Shown: positions 50,219-62,520, counted from the stretch's first letter. The stretch is 64,000 nt of DNA from Hymenopus coronatus (GCA_030762935.1 CM060884.1:76957696-77021695); one strand, 5' to 3'. Notes: generated by a model from the letters alone, not told the origin. Translations and numbers: made by a program.

Positions 50219-50905
50219 AAGGTGGGTAATACTTTAAAACGGGACGTACGAGCACTAGTGATGAGCCTCGCTCTGGACGCCCTGTAGAAGTGACAACTCC
50301 AGAGATCATTGAAAAAAATCATCGTTTAGTATTGGAAGACCGCAGATTAAAGTTGCTTGAGATAGCAGAGGCTGTAAACATATCAAAATAACGCGCAGGA
50401 TATATTTTAAATAATGTGTTGGGCTTCCCCAAGGTCTGTGCAAAATGGGTTCCGCGTTTGTTGACACCTGATCAAAAGAAAAACTGTTTCTGTTAAAAAT
50501 GTGGTGGAGCTCTACCGTAAACATTTCCAGTGAATTTTTGAGACGGCTTATCACCATGGATAAAACTTTACATTACTATACTCCAGAAAGTAAATAACAG
50601 CCAAAAGAGTGGATTCCGCCAGGTGAACCAACTCCAAAAAAGGCAAAGTCAATTTTGTCAGCTAACAATTTTATGGCGAGTGTTTTCTGGGAAGCACAGA
50701 GAATTATTTTTATTGATTACTTGGAAAAAGATAAAAGTATCACTGGCGACTACTACGCAAGCTTACTGCAACGTTTGAGTGATGAGGTGAAAAGAAAAAT
50801 ACCTCGTTTGGCAAAAAAACAAAAAAACAAAACAAAAAAAAATATCTGGTTTTATCACGACAATGCTCCGGCCCATCGTTCAGTCATTGCAATGGGAAAA
50901 ATCTG

Positions 50906-51801
50906 ATGTGCTACACTCACATGACTTTCTCTAGCTATTCTACAAACTTTTTACATAAGATTATTCTTCTTTGTGCACCTTGCTAATCGAGGTACTCATT
51001 AGCACAATGTTCTTATTACTTAGTTCCTTATAAGTAGGAAAAAATAAGGGAATACACTAAGCTAAAGCCATAGTCAAAAAGCTGTTTTAAAAGCTGTCCT
51101 TATGCGATTGTCATTACAAATCCCTTCTTTACTTGGCCAGGAGTAGAACAAAAGAAAACCGACAATCCCGTCTGAGAAAAGTATAAGTACTTCACAACTG
51201 AAGCTAATAACAATGAATACTTCGAAAACTCTAATTTCCATGAGAAAAATATATATGACATAACTTGTGTATTTTAACAAGACCTACATTTTTTGTACAG
51301 TAAGTTTTTGTCTATCTCTTACGGTTTACTAGTTATGCCTAATTAAGCAAAATTCATCCAGAATAAACAGGTCTTTGGAAGCTATTCCAAGAAAATTCAA
51401 GATGTACATATTATTTGTCAGCTAAATATCTTTAATATACGATACTTTAATCAAAATCGTTAGAGCCATTTTTGAATAAATCAACATTTTCGAAAAAAGT
51501 TCCATGTAAAGGGTAGTTTGTGGTGGTCGGATTTTTCTCAAAATCTTCGTGTCACATCCCTGGAAGATACTGAACTTAAATACCAAGTTTGGTATTTTAC
51601 CTACTTTTCGTTTTTTGAGTTATCGTGTTCACAGACACACGGACACACACACACACACGCACGCACGGACCTTTATGTGAAAATGCTTTTTTTGGTTACA
51701 GGGGACCGACCCTAAGACATATATTTCCGGTGAAATCTCGGTATCGAATTTTTTGGTGCAGTGCAATACACTATGAAGTGAGTATAGAGAAAGTAAAAAT
51801 G
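50906..51801 (+). mobile_element. CHE full-length copy inside the mariner
   Basis: An 896-bp insert with left end ATGTGCTACACTCACATGAC and CTTTCTCTAGCTATTCTAC, core at 51633-51668, and right end AGTATAGAGAAAGTAAAAAT. The host codons on each side rejoin in frame as GKI-CELK if only a TG is duplicated (50904-50905 and 51802-51803). This is the one copy whose empty site can be read from the surrounding gene. The right palindrome is shortened (ACACTATGAAGTGAGTATAG), so it has lost its centre. Confidence 0.92.
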
Positions 51802-52084
51802 TGTGAATTAAAGTTGGAATTGCTTGAACATTCACCCTATTCGCCAGATCTAGCACCCAGTGACTACCACCTGTTCCCAAACCTCAAAACATGTCTTGGA
51901 GGACGAAGATTTCACAGCAACGACGAGGTTATTGATGCGGTAAACAGCTAGTTTGAGGACCTTGATAAATCGCACTACAGAGATGGTTTAATTAAATTAG
52001 AACACCGATATGACAAATGTATTAGCCTTTCTGGAGACTATGTTGAGAAATAAAGCATTAAACAAAATATGTAAATGCTGTTTT

Positions 52085-52119
52085 CATTGAGAGGCCCGGG
52101 ACTTACCAGCCGACCCTCG
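52085..52119 (-). repeat. Mariner right terminal inverted repeat
   Basis: Read on the minus strand from the tip, CGAGGGTCGGCTGGTAAGTC followed by CCGGGCCTCTCAATG. It lies about 30 bases after the transposase stop and is bordered by TA at 52120-52121, as mariner insertion requires. Confidence 0.8.
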
Positions 52120-52162
52120 TATAAACAAGTTGTACGCTCAAAGACAAGAAGTTGTTGTTAGT

Positions 52163-52898
52163 CAGCTTATTCTTCTATCTATTTCATGCTAATCGAGATA
52201 AACATTAGAAGACATGCTTTCTTGTAAGTAGAAGGGAAATCTGATTACCATGTTGCTTTGCATTACCACGAGTTGACAAATTCCCGTATGTGAACAGTTA
52301 TATTTTAAAACTGGAACAATTAACAAGAAACATCACGAAAAAAATGTATATGACATAAACTGTGTTTTTAAAGAGATCCACATTTTTAGTTAGGTTAGTT
52401 TTTGTGTATCTCTTACGGTTAAATAGTTATGCAAACTCTAGCAAATCAACCAGAATGAAGAGCACTTCAGAGGCTATTCTCAGAAAATTCAAGATATACA
52501 TTTTATTTGTCAAGTAAATATCTTTAATATACGATATTTTAATCAAAATCGTTTGAGCCATTTTTGAGAAAATCAAAATTTTCGAAAACATTTCCATGTA
52601 GTTGGGGGTGGGGGATTTTTTTTTTTTTTGAAAATCTTGTGTCTCATCCCTGGAAGATACCAAACTTAAATACCAAATTTGGTATTTTACCGACTTTCAT
52701 TTTGGAGTTATCGCGTTCACAGACATACGGATATACACACGGACTTTTTCTAAAAACGTTTTTTTTTTGTTTGTTTTTTTTGGACAAGAGCACCCTGAAC
52801 GTGAATCCGGTAAAATATCGGTATCGAATTTCTGATTGGAATGCAATACCTTCTCTTTATACTATGTAGGTACATGTACGTGTAGCGAAAGTAAAAAT
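52163..52898 (+). mobile_element. CHE copy lacking its left end
   Basis: Starts within the left quarter (TTATTCTTCTATCTATTTCA) and then runs complete to the end GTGTAGCGAAAGTAAAAATA. Core of only about 25 bases at 52718-52742. The palindrome carries a small insertion (ACTATGTAGGTACATGTACG). Confidence 0.85.
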
Positions 52899-52967
52899 AC
52901 ATCTGGCGCTGTGATTTTGCTGAAATGTGAACGTTTTTTTTTTTTAATGTGTTAAAAGCACACTTTT

Positions 52968-53130
52968 ACTACTTGTGGCACCGCAGGCGATAAAACTGAT
53001 GATACATGGTATGACGATGGAGCAGTAGTGGAATGTGATGGCGGGGTAAACCGGAGAACCTCGTTATCTACCATGCGGTCGCTTGGGATCGAACCCGGGC
53101 CGTCTAGGCGAGATGTGAACGCTTGGTGCG
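52968..53130 (-). repeat. tRNA-derived SINE, family A, copy 2
   Basis: Reverse complement of the family seen at 951-1113. A perfect B box GGTTCGATCCC lies at plus 53085-53095, and CGCCTAGACGGCCCGGG comes before it. The body includes CCCCGCCATCACATTCCACT and CTGCTCCATC, and the tail is CGCCTGCGGTGCCACAAGTA with GTAAAA. The A-box region is decayed. Confidence 0.85.
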
Positions 53131-53490
53131 GACTCGGGTCTTACGACGAATTAGTCAATGCACGTCTTCATCCGTCAACCCCGCTCGACGCTCCGTCACA
53201 ACAGGTTGATTTGTATAAGCTGTGCGTTAATTTAGTCCACTACGTTAGCCAATTACCTTGGCGTTAGACCTTGAGGACGTAGTGCAAAAAAAGATTAAGC
53301 TAATTTTGTATCACCCGGTGAGAGAGTGGATTATTGTCCTACCAGAAAGTTTAGGGATCACAGTTCGCAAATTAGAGCTTCATTTGTCACAAGTTACGTT
53401 TCGGTAACGTGGCCAGGCCAAAGCTGTTCAAGAACGTAACAAACAGGTAGAAGTCATGGGCGGAGTCAGCCTAAAGACCCCGTCTAATGA
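53131..53490. other. Unique spacer
   Basis: No recognised element or credible ORF. Confidence 0.35.
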
Positions 53491-53665
53491 TAAGTATTTA
53501 CAATGTACATAGTAGCTAGAGAAGGTATAAGTGTATTCCGCCCAAACATTCGATGTCGAGATTTCACCGGGAGTGTGTTTTGAGAATGCCTGAGTCCGAA
53601 AAAAAACATTTTTCGAGAAAGTTCCGTTTGTGTGTGTCTGTCTGTGGACAACATAGTTAAAAAAT
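53491..53665 (-). mobile_element. CHE right-end fragment, reverse orientation
   Basis: Decayed palindrome (CAATGTACATAGTAGCTAG), CCGCCCAAACATTCGATG, GAGATTTCACCGG and a core remnant GTTTGTGTGTGTCTGTCTGT. It ends at ACAACATAGTT. Confidence 0.72.
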
Positions 53666-53916
53666 AATCTGGTATAAGAAATCATTACTTGCTTTTCAGT
53701 CATGTGATTATTCTTCTTCGGCTAAATTAGTGATTCATTTGATAAAATCATAAGCTGCAGTAGATTCAACTACAATAAATTCTCTCAACTGCATAAAAAC
53801 AACATACACATTTTGGGCACCCAAAAACTCTCTTCAACATACATCAATATGTTTCATTGAAGCTGAATTACCTGCAATGAATTTTTCAGTACTTTTCTTG
53901 CATCATAGTCTGTTCA
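53666..53916. other. Unique spacer
   Basis: AT-rich; nothing recognised. Confidence 0.35.
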
Positions 53917-56900
53917 TTTTTACATTACCTACACGTACCCTGTGCATAGTGAATAGAGAAGCTATTGTGATGTATTAAAAAAATTAGATACTGAGATTTC
54001 ATCGGAAATACATGTTTTGGGTCCCCCTGAATAAATTTTTTTTTAGAAAAATGTCCGTGTGTGTGCGCGTGTATATGAGTCAGTGTGTGTCTGTGTGTCT
54101 CTCAGTGTGTGTATGTGTGTGTGTGTGATTCTCTCAGTGTGTGTCTGTGTGTCTCTCAGTGTGTGTCTGTATGTGTCAGTGTGTGTCTGTGTGTCCCTCA
54201 GTGTGTGTCTATGTGTGTCTGTGTGTCTCTCAGTGTGTGTCTGTGTGTCTCTCAGTGTGTGTATGTGTGTGTGTGTCTGTGATTCTCTCAGTGTGTGTCT
54301 GTGTGTCTCTCAGTGTGTGTATGTGTGTGTGTGTCTGTGATTCTCTCAGTGTGTGTCTGTGTGTCTCTCAGTGTGTGTCTGTATGTGTCAGTGTGTGTCT
54401 GTGTGTCCCTCAGTGTGTGTCTATGTGTGTCAGTGTGTGCCTGTGTGTCTCTCAGTGTGACTGTGTCTGTGTGTCAGTGTGTGACTGTGTTTGTATCTGA
54501 GTGTGTCAGTGTGTGTCTGTGTGTCTCTCAGTGTGTGTCTGTGTGTCTCTCAGTGTGTGTCTGTGTCTATGTGTGTCCATGTATGTCTCTGTGTGTGTCA
54601 GTGTGTGCCTGTGTGTGTCAGTGTGTGTCTGTGTCTATGTGTGTCAGTGTATGTCTCTGTGTGTGTCAGTGTATGTCTCTGTGTGTGTCAGTGTGTGCCT
54701 GTGTGTCTCTCAGTGTGACTGTGTCTGTGTGTCAGTGTGTGACTGTGTTTGTATCTGAGTGTGTCAGTGTGTGTCTGTGTGTCTCTCAGTGTGTGTCTGT
54801 GTGTCCCTCAGTGTGTGTCTGTGTCTATGTGTGTCAGTGTATGTCTCTGTGTGTGTCAGTGTGTGCCTGTGTGTCTCTCAGTGTGACTGTGTCTGTGTGT
54901 CAGTGTGTTACTGTGTTTGTATCTGAGTGTGTCAGTGTGTATCTGTGTGTCTCTCAGTGTGTGTCTGTGTGTGTCACTGTGTCTGTGTGACTGTGTTTGT
55001 ATCTGAGTGTGTCAGTGTGTCTCTGTGTGTGTCTGTGTGTCTCTCAGGGTGACTGTGTCTGTGTGTTAGTGTGTAACTGTGTTTGAATCTGAGTGTGTCA
55101 GTGTGCCTCTCAGTGTGTGTCTGTGTCTATGTGTGTCTGTGTGTCTCTCAGAGTGACTGTGTCTGTGTGTCCGTGTGTGACTGTGTTTGTATCTGAGTGT
55201 GTCAGTGTGTGTCTGTGTGTGTCAGTGTGTGACTGTGTCTATGTGTGTCTGTGTGTCTCTCAGTGTGACTGTGTCTGTGTGTTAGTGTGTAACTGTGTTT
55301 GAATCTGAGTGTGTCAGTGTGCCTCTCAGTGTGTGTCTGTGTCTCTGTGTGTCTGTGTGTCTCTCAGAGTGACTGTGTCTGTGTGTCCGTGTGTGACTGT
55401 GTGTGTCAGTGTGTGACTGTGTCTATGTGTGTCAGTGTGTCTCTCAGTGTGTCTGTGTGTGTCAGTGTGTGACTGTGTCTGTGTGTGACTGTGTCTGTGT
55501 GTGTCAGTGTGTCTCTCAATGTGTCTGTGTGTCAGTGTGTGTCTGTGTCTATGTGTGTCTGTGTGTACGTGTGTAACTGTGTTTGTATCTGAGTGTGGCA
55601 GTGTGTCTCTGTGTGTCCGTGTGTGACTGTGTTTGTATCTGAGTGTGGCAGTGTGTCTCTGTGTGTCAGTGTGTGTCTGTGTGTCTCTCAGAGTGACTGT
55701 GTCTGTGTGTCCGTGTGTGTCTGTGTTTGTATCTGAGTGTGTCAGTGTGTCTCTGTGTGTCAGTGTGTGTCTGTGTGTCTCTCAGAGTGACTGTGTCTGT
55801 GTGTCCGTGTGTGACTGTGTTTGTATCTGAGTGTGGCAGTGTGTCTCTCAGTGTGTGTCAGTGTGTGACTGTGTTTGTATCTGAGTGTGGCAGTGTGTCT
55901 CTCAGTGTGTGTCAGTGTGTGACTGTGTTTGTATCTGAGTGTGGCAGTGTGTCTCTCAGTGTGTGTCTGAGTGTCTCTCAGTGTGTGTCTGAGTGTCTCT
56001 CAGTGTGTGTCAGTGTGTCTGTCTGTGTGACTGTGTTTGTATCTGTGTGTCAGTGTGTCTCTCAGTGTGTGTCAGCGTGTCTGTCTGTGTGACTGTGTTT
56101 GTATCTGTGTGTCAGTGTGTCTCTCAGTGTGTGTCAGCGTGTCTGTCTGTGTGATTGTGTTTGTATCTGTGTGTCAGTGTGTCTCTCAGTGTGTGTCAGC
56201 GTGTCTGTCTGTGTGACTGTGTTTGTATCTGTGTGTCAGTGTGTCTCTCAGTTTGTGTCTGAGTGTCTCTCAATGTGTGTCTGAGTGTCTCTCAGTGTGT
56301 GTCTATGTGTGTCAGTGTGTCTGTCTGTGTGACTGTGTTTGTATCTGTGTGTCAGTGTGTCTCTCAGTGTGTGTCTGAGTGTCTCTCAATGTGTGTCTGA
56401 GTGTCTCTCAGTGTGTGTCAGTGTGTCTTTCAGTGTGTGAGTGTCTCTCAGTGTGTGTCAGTGTGTCTCTCAGTGTGTGAGTGTCTCTCAGTGTATGTCA
56501 GTGTGTCTCTCAGTGTGTGAGTGTCTCTCAGTGTGTGTCAGTGTGTCTCTCAGTGTGTGAGTGTCTCTCAGTGTGTGTCAGTGTGTCTCTCAGTGTGTGA
56601 GTGTCTCTCAGTGTGTGTCAGTGTGTCTCTCAGTGTGTGAGTGTCTCTCAGTGTATGTCAGTGTGTCTCTCAGTGTGTGTCTATGTGTGTCAAGGTGTCT
56701 GTCTGTGTGACTGTGTTTGTATCTGTGTGTCAGTGTGTCTCTCAGTGTGTGTCTGAGTGTCTCTCAATGTGTGTCTGAGTGTCTCTCAATGTGTGTCTGA
56801 GTGTTTCTCAGTGTGTGTCAGTGTGTCTCTCAGTGTGTGAGTGTCTCTCAGTGTGTGTCTATGTGTGTCAGTGTGTCTGTCTGTGTGACTGTGTTTGTAT

Positions 56901-59220
56901 CTGTGTGTCAGTGTGTCTGTCTGTGTGACTGTGTTTGTATCTGTGTGTCAGTGTCTCCCAGTGTGTGCCTGAGTGTCTCTCAGTGTGTGTCTGTGTCAGT
57001 GTGTCTGTCTGTGTGACTGTGTTTGAATCTGTATGTCAGTGTGTGTCTGAGTGTCTCTCAGTGTGTGTCTATGTGTGTCAGTGTGTCTGTGTGTCTCTCA
57101 GTGTGTGTCAGTGTGTGTCAGTGTGTCTGTGTGACTGTGTTTGTATCTGAGTGTGTGTGTCAGTGTGTGTCTGTGTGTCTCTCAGTGTGACTGTCTGTGT
57201 GTGTCTCTGTATCTGAGTGTGTCAGTGTGTGTCTGTGTGTGTCTCTGTATCTGAGTGTGTCAGTGTGACTGTCTGTGTGTGTCTCTGTATCTGAGTGTGT
57301 CAGTGTGTCTCTGTGTGTGTCTCTGTATCTGAGTGTGTCAGTGTGACTGTCTGTGTGTGTCAGTAAGTGTCTGTGTGTCTCTCAGTGTGACTGTCTGTGT
57401 GTGTCTCTGTATCTGAGTGTGTCAGTGTGTGTCTGTGTGTGTCTCTGTATCTGAGTGTGTCAGTGTGACTGTCTGTGTGTGTCTCTGTATCTGAGTGTGT
57501 CAGTGTGACTGTCTGTGTGTGTCTCTGTATCTGAGTGTGTCAGTGTGACTGTCTGTGTGTGTCTCTGTATCTGAGTGTGTCAGTGTGACTGTCTGTGTGT
57601 GTCTCTGTATCTGAGTGTGTCAGTGTAACTGTCTGTGTGTGTCTCTGTATCTGAGTGTGTCAGTGTGTGTCTGTGTGTGTCTCTGTATCTGAGTGTGTCA
57701 GTGTGTGTCTGTGTGTGTCTCTGTATCTGAGTGAGTCAGTGTGTGTCTGTGTGTGTCTCTGTATCTGAGTGTGTCTGTGTGTGTCTCTGTATCTAAGTGT
57801 GTCAGTGTGACTGTCTGTGTGTGTCAGTAAGTGTCTGTGTCTCTCAGTGTGACTGTCTGTGTGTGTCTCTGTATCTGAGTGTGTCAGTGTGTGTCTGTGT
57901 GTGTCTCTGTATCTGAGTGTGTCAGTGTGACTGTCTGTGTGTGTCTCTGTATCTGAGTGTGTCAGTGTGTGTCTGTGTGTGTCTCTGTATCTGAGTGTGT
58001 CAGTGTGTGTCTGTGTGTGTCTCTGTATCTGAGTGTGTCAGTGTGTGTCTGTGTGTGTCTCTGTATCTGAGTGTGTCAGTGTGACTGTCTGTGTGTGTCT
58101 CTGTATCTGAGTGTGTCAGTGTGTGTCTGTGTGTGTCTCTGTATCTGAGTGTGTCAGTGTGACTGTCTGTGTGTGTCAGTAAGTGTCTGTGTGTCTCTCA
58201 GTGTGACTGTCTGTGTGTGTCTCTGTATCTGAGTGTGTCAGTGTGTGTCTGTGTGTGTCTCTGTATCTGAGTGTGTCAGTGTGACTGTCTGTGTGTGTCT
58301 CTGTATCTGAGTGTGTCAGTGTGTGTCTGTGTGTGTCTCTGTATCTGAGTGTGTCAGTGTGTGTCTGTGTGTGTCTCTGTATCTGAGTGTGTCAGTGTGA
58401 CTGTCTGTGTGTGTCTCTGTATCTGAGTGTGTCAGTGTGTATCTGTGTGTGTCTCTGTATCTGAGTGTGTCAGTGTGTGTCTGTGTGTGTCTCTGTATCT
58501 GAGTGTGTCAGTGTGACTGTCTGTGTGTGTCTCTGTATCTGAGTGTGTCAGTGTGTGTCTGTGTGTGTCTCTGTATCTGAGTGTGTCAGTGTGTGTCTGT
58601 GTGTGTCTCTGTATCTGAGTGTGTCAGTGTGTGTCTGTGTGTGTCTCTGTATCTGAGTGTGTCAGTGTGTGTCTGTGTGTGTCTCTGTATCTGAGTGTGT
58701 CAGTGTGTGTCTGTGTGTGTCTCTGTATCTGAGTGTGTCAGTGTGACTGTCTGTGTGTGTCTCTGTATCTGAGTGTGTCAGTGTGTGTCTGTGTGTGTCT
58801 CTGTATCTGAGTGTGTCAGTGTGTGTCTGTGTGTGTCTCTGTATCTGAGTGTGTCAGTGTGTGTCTGTGTGTGTCTCTGTATCTGAGTGTGTCAGTGTGA
58901 CTGTCTGTGTGTGTCTCTGTATCTGAGTGTGTCAGTGTGACTGTCTGTGTGTGTCTCTGTATCTGAGTGTGTCAGTGTGTGTCTGTGTGTGTCTCTGTAT
59001 CTGAGTGTGTCAGTGTGTGTCTGTGTGTGTCTCTGTATCTGAGTGTGTCAGTGTGTGTCTGTGTGTGTCTCTGTATCTGAGTGTGCCAGTGTGTGTCTGT
59101 GTGTGTCTCTGTATCTGAGTGTGTCAGTGTGACTGTCTGTGTGTGTCTCTGTATCTGAGTGTGTCAGTGTGTGTCTGTGTGTGTCTCTGTATCTGAGTGT
59201 GTCAGTGTGTGTCTGTGTGT

Positions 59221-60588
59221 GTCAGTAAGTGTCTGTGTGTCTCTCAGTGTGACTGTCTGTGTGTGTCTCTGTATCTGAGTGTGTCAGTGTGTGTCTGTGT
59301 GTGTCTCTGTATCTGAGTGTGTCAGTGTGACTGTCTGTGTGTGTCTGTATCTGAGTGTGTCAGTGTGTGTCTGTGTGTGTCTCTGTATCTGAGTGTGTCA
59401 GTGTGTGTCTGTGTGTGTCTCTGTATCTGAGTGTGTCAGTGTGTGTCTGTGTGTGTCTCTGTATCTGAGTGTGTCAGTGTGTGTCTGTGTATCTGAGTGT
59501 GTCAGTGTGTGTCTGTGTGTGTCTCTGTATCTGAGTGTGTCAGTGTGTGTCTGTGTGTGTCTCTGTATCTGAGTGTGTCAGTGTGTGTCTGTGTGTGTCT
59601 CTGTATCTGAGTGTGTCAGTGTGACTGTCTGTGTGTGTCTCTGTATCTGAGTGTGTCAGTGTGTGTCTGTGTGTGTCTCTGTATCTGAGTGTGTCAGTGT
59701 GTGTCTGTGTGTGTCTCTGTATCTGAGTGTGTCAGTGTGTGTCTGTGTGTGTCTCTGTATCTGAGTGTGTCAGTGTGTGTCTGTGTGTGTCTCTGTATCT
59801 GAGTGTGTCAGTGTGACTGTCTGTGTGTGTCTCTGTATCTGAGTGTGTCAGTGTGTGTCTGTGTGTGTCTCTGTATCTGAGTGTGTCAGTGTGTGTCTGT
59901 GTGTGTCAGTAAGTGTCTGTGTGTCTCTCAGTGTGACTGTCTGTGTGTGTCTCTGTATCTGAGTGTGTCAGTGTGTGTCTGTGTGTGTCTCTGTATCTGA
60001 GTGTGTCAGTGTGACTGTCTGTGTGTGTCTGTATCTGAGTGTGTCAGTGTGTGTCTGTGTGTGTCTCTGTATCTGAGTGTGTCAGTGTGTGTCTGTGTGT
60101 GTCTCTGTATCTGAGTGTGTCAGTGTGTGTCTGTGTGTGACTCTGTATCTGAGTGTGTCAGTGTGTGTCTGTGTATCTGAGTGTGTCAGTGTGTGTCTGT
60201 GTGTGTCTCTGTATCTGAGTGTGTCAGTGTGTGTCTGTGTGTGTCTCTGTATCTGAGTGTGTCAGTGTGTGTCTGTGTGTGTCTCTGTATCTGAGTGTGT
60301 CAGTGTGTGTCTGTGTGTGTCTCTGTATCTGAGTGTGTCAGTGTGTGTCTGTGTGTGTCTCTGTATCTGAGTGTGTCAGTGTGTGTCTGTGTGTGTCTCT
60401 GTATCTGAGTGTGTCAGTGTGACTGTCTGTGTGTGTCTCTGTATCTGAGTGTGTCAGTGTGTGTCAGTGTGTCTGTGTGAATGTGTTTGTATCTGAGTGT
60501 GTGTGTCAGTGTGTGTCTGTGTGTCTCTCAGTGTGACTGTCTGTGTGTGTCTCTGTATCTGAGTGTGTCAGTGTGTGTCTGTGTGTGT
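59221..60588. repeat. 684-bp higher-order repeat, two copies
   Basis: Three rare markers recur at exactly 684 bases, which is 18 units of 38. GTCAGTAAGT occurs at 59221 and 59905, the CT-deleted GTGTCTGTATCTGAG at 59341 and 60025, and GTGTATCTGAG at 59487 and 60171. The duplication is therefore recent relative to the surrounding units. Confidence 0.9.
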
Positions 60589-61864
60589 CTCTGTATCTGA
60601 GTGTGTCAGTGTGACTGTCTGTGTGTGTCTCTGTATCTGAGTGTGTCAGTGTGACTGTCTGTGTGTGTCTCTGTATCTGAGTGTGTCAGTGTGTGTCTGT
60701 GTGTGTCTCTGTATCTGAGTGTGTCAGTGTGACTGTCTGTGTGTGTCTCTGTATCTGAGTGTGTCAGTGTGTGTCTGTGTGTGTCTCTGTATCTGAGTGT
60801 GTCAGTGTGACTGTCTGTGTGTGTCTCTGTATCTGAGTGTGTCAGTGTGACTGTCTGTGTGTGTCTCTGTATCTGAGTGTGTCAGTGTGTCTCTCAGTGT
60901 GTGTCAGTGTGTGTCTATGTGTCTCTCAGTGTGATTGTGTCTGTGTGTCGGTGTGTGACTGTGTTTGTATCTGAGTGTGTCAGTGTGTGTCTGTGTCTAT
61001 GTGTGTCAGTGTGTCTGTCTGTGTCACTGTGTTTGTATCTGTGTGTGTCAGTGGTCTGTCTGTGTGTCTCTGAGTGAGTGTCTGTGTCTATGTGTGTCAG
61101 TGTGTCTGTCTGTGTCACTGTGTTTGTATCTGTGTGTGTCAGTGGTCTGTCTGTGTGTCTCTCAGTGAGTGTCTGTGTATATGTGTGTCAGTGTGTCTGT
61201 CTGTGTCACTGTGTTTGTATCTGTGTGTGTCAGTGGTCTGTCTGTGTGTCTCTCAGTGAGTGTCTGTGTCTATGTGTGTCAGTGTGTCTGTCTGTGTCAC
61301 TGTGTTTGTATCTGTGTGTGTGTCAGTGGTCTGTCTATGTGTCTCTCAGTGAGTGTCTGTGTCTATGTGTGTCAGTCTGCCTGTCTGTGTAATTGTGTCT
61401 GTGTCTATGTGTGTCAGTGTGAGACTGTGTTTGTATCTGAGTGTGTTGTGTGTGTCTGTCTGTGTGAGACTGTGTTTGTATCTGAGTGTGTAGTGTGTGT
61501 CTGTCTGCGTGTGACTATGTTTGTATCTGAGTGTGTAGTGTGTGTCTGTCTGAGTGTGACTATGTTTGTATCTGAGTGTGTTGTGTGTGTGTCTGTGTGT
61601 GACTGTGTTTGTATCTGAGTGTGTTGTGTGTGTCTGTCTGTGTGTGACTGTGTTTGTATCTGAGTGTGTTGTGTGTGTGTCTGAGTGTGACTGTGTTTGT
61701 ATCTGAGTGTGTTGTGTGTCTGTCTGTGTGTGACTGTGTTTGTATCTGAGTGTGTTGTGTGTGTCTGTCTGTGTGTGACTGTTTTTGTATCTGAGTGTGT
61801 TGTGTGTGTCTGTCTGTGTGTGACTGTGTTTGTATCTGAGTGTGTAGTGTGTGTGTCTGTGTGT

Positions 61865-62520
61865 GACTGTTTGTATCTGAGTGTGTAGTGTGTGTGTCTG
61901 TGTGTGACTGTTTGTATCTGAGTGTGTAGTGTGTGTGTCTGTGTGTGACTGTTTGTATCTGAGTGTGTAGTGTGTGTGTCTGTGTGTGACTGTTTGTATC
62001 TGAGTGTGTAGTGTGTGTGTCTGTGTGTGACTGTTTGTATCTGAGTGTGTAGTGTGTGTGTCTGTGTGTGACTGTTTGTATCTGAGTGTGTAGTGTGTGT
62101 GTCTGTGTGTGACTGTTTGTATCTGAGTGTGTAGTGTGTGTGTCTGTGTGTGACTGTTTGTATCTGAGTGTGTAGTGTGTGTGTCTGTGTGTGACTGTTT
62201 GTATCTGAGTGTGTAGTGTGTGTGTCTGTGTGTGACTGTTTGTATCTGAGTGTGTAGTGTGTGTGTCTGTGTGTGACTGTTTGTATCTGAGTGTGTAGTG
62301 TGTGTGTCTGTGTGTGACTGTTTGTATCTGAGTGTGTAGTGTGTGTGTCTGTGTGTGACTGTTTGTATCTGAGTGTGTAGTGTGTGTGTCTGTGTGTGAC
62401 TGTTTGTATCTGAGTGTGTAGTGTGTGTGTCTGTGTGTGACTGTTTGTATCTGAGTGTGTAGTGTGTGTGTCTGTGTGTGACTGTTTGTATCTGAGTGTG
62501 TTGTGTGTGTGTCTGTGTGT
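61865..62520. repeat. Homogeneous 41-bp tandem block, about 16 units
   Basis: The unit GACTGTTTGTATCTGAGTGT plus GTAGTGTGTGTGTCTGTGTGT repeats at 61865, 61906, 61947 and onward with almost no differences. It differs from the flanking units by GACTGTTTG instead of GACTGTGTTTG. It is the most uniform and presumably youngest part of the TG array. Confidence 0.92.

Larger units (their letters stand above)
50221..52121 (+). pseudogene. Mariner transposase relic, split by a CHE insertion
   Basis: Enters at about codon 60 of a mariner: KTGRTSTSDEPRSGRP from 50236, then a region with two frameshifts and stops. The first catalytic Asp lies in ITMDKTLHYY near 50550-50580. IFIDYLEKDK, ITGDYYASLLQRLSDE and FYHDNAPAHRS (second Asp, near 50860) follow. 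After the 896-bp insert, reading resumes with CELKLELLEHSPYSPDLAPS and DYHLFP (third Asp, near 51865) and ends at TAA 52051-52053, with one in-frame TAG near 51950. Without the insert the last two Asp are separated by 34 residues, the mariner D34D signature. The right TIR GGGACTTACCAGCCGACCCT ends at 52119 before a TA target dinucleotide. The 5' TIR is missing. Confidence 0.93.
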
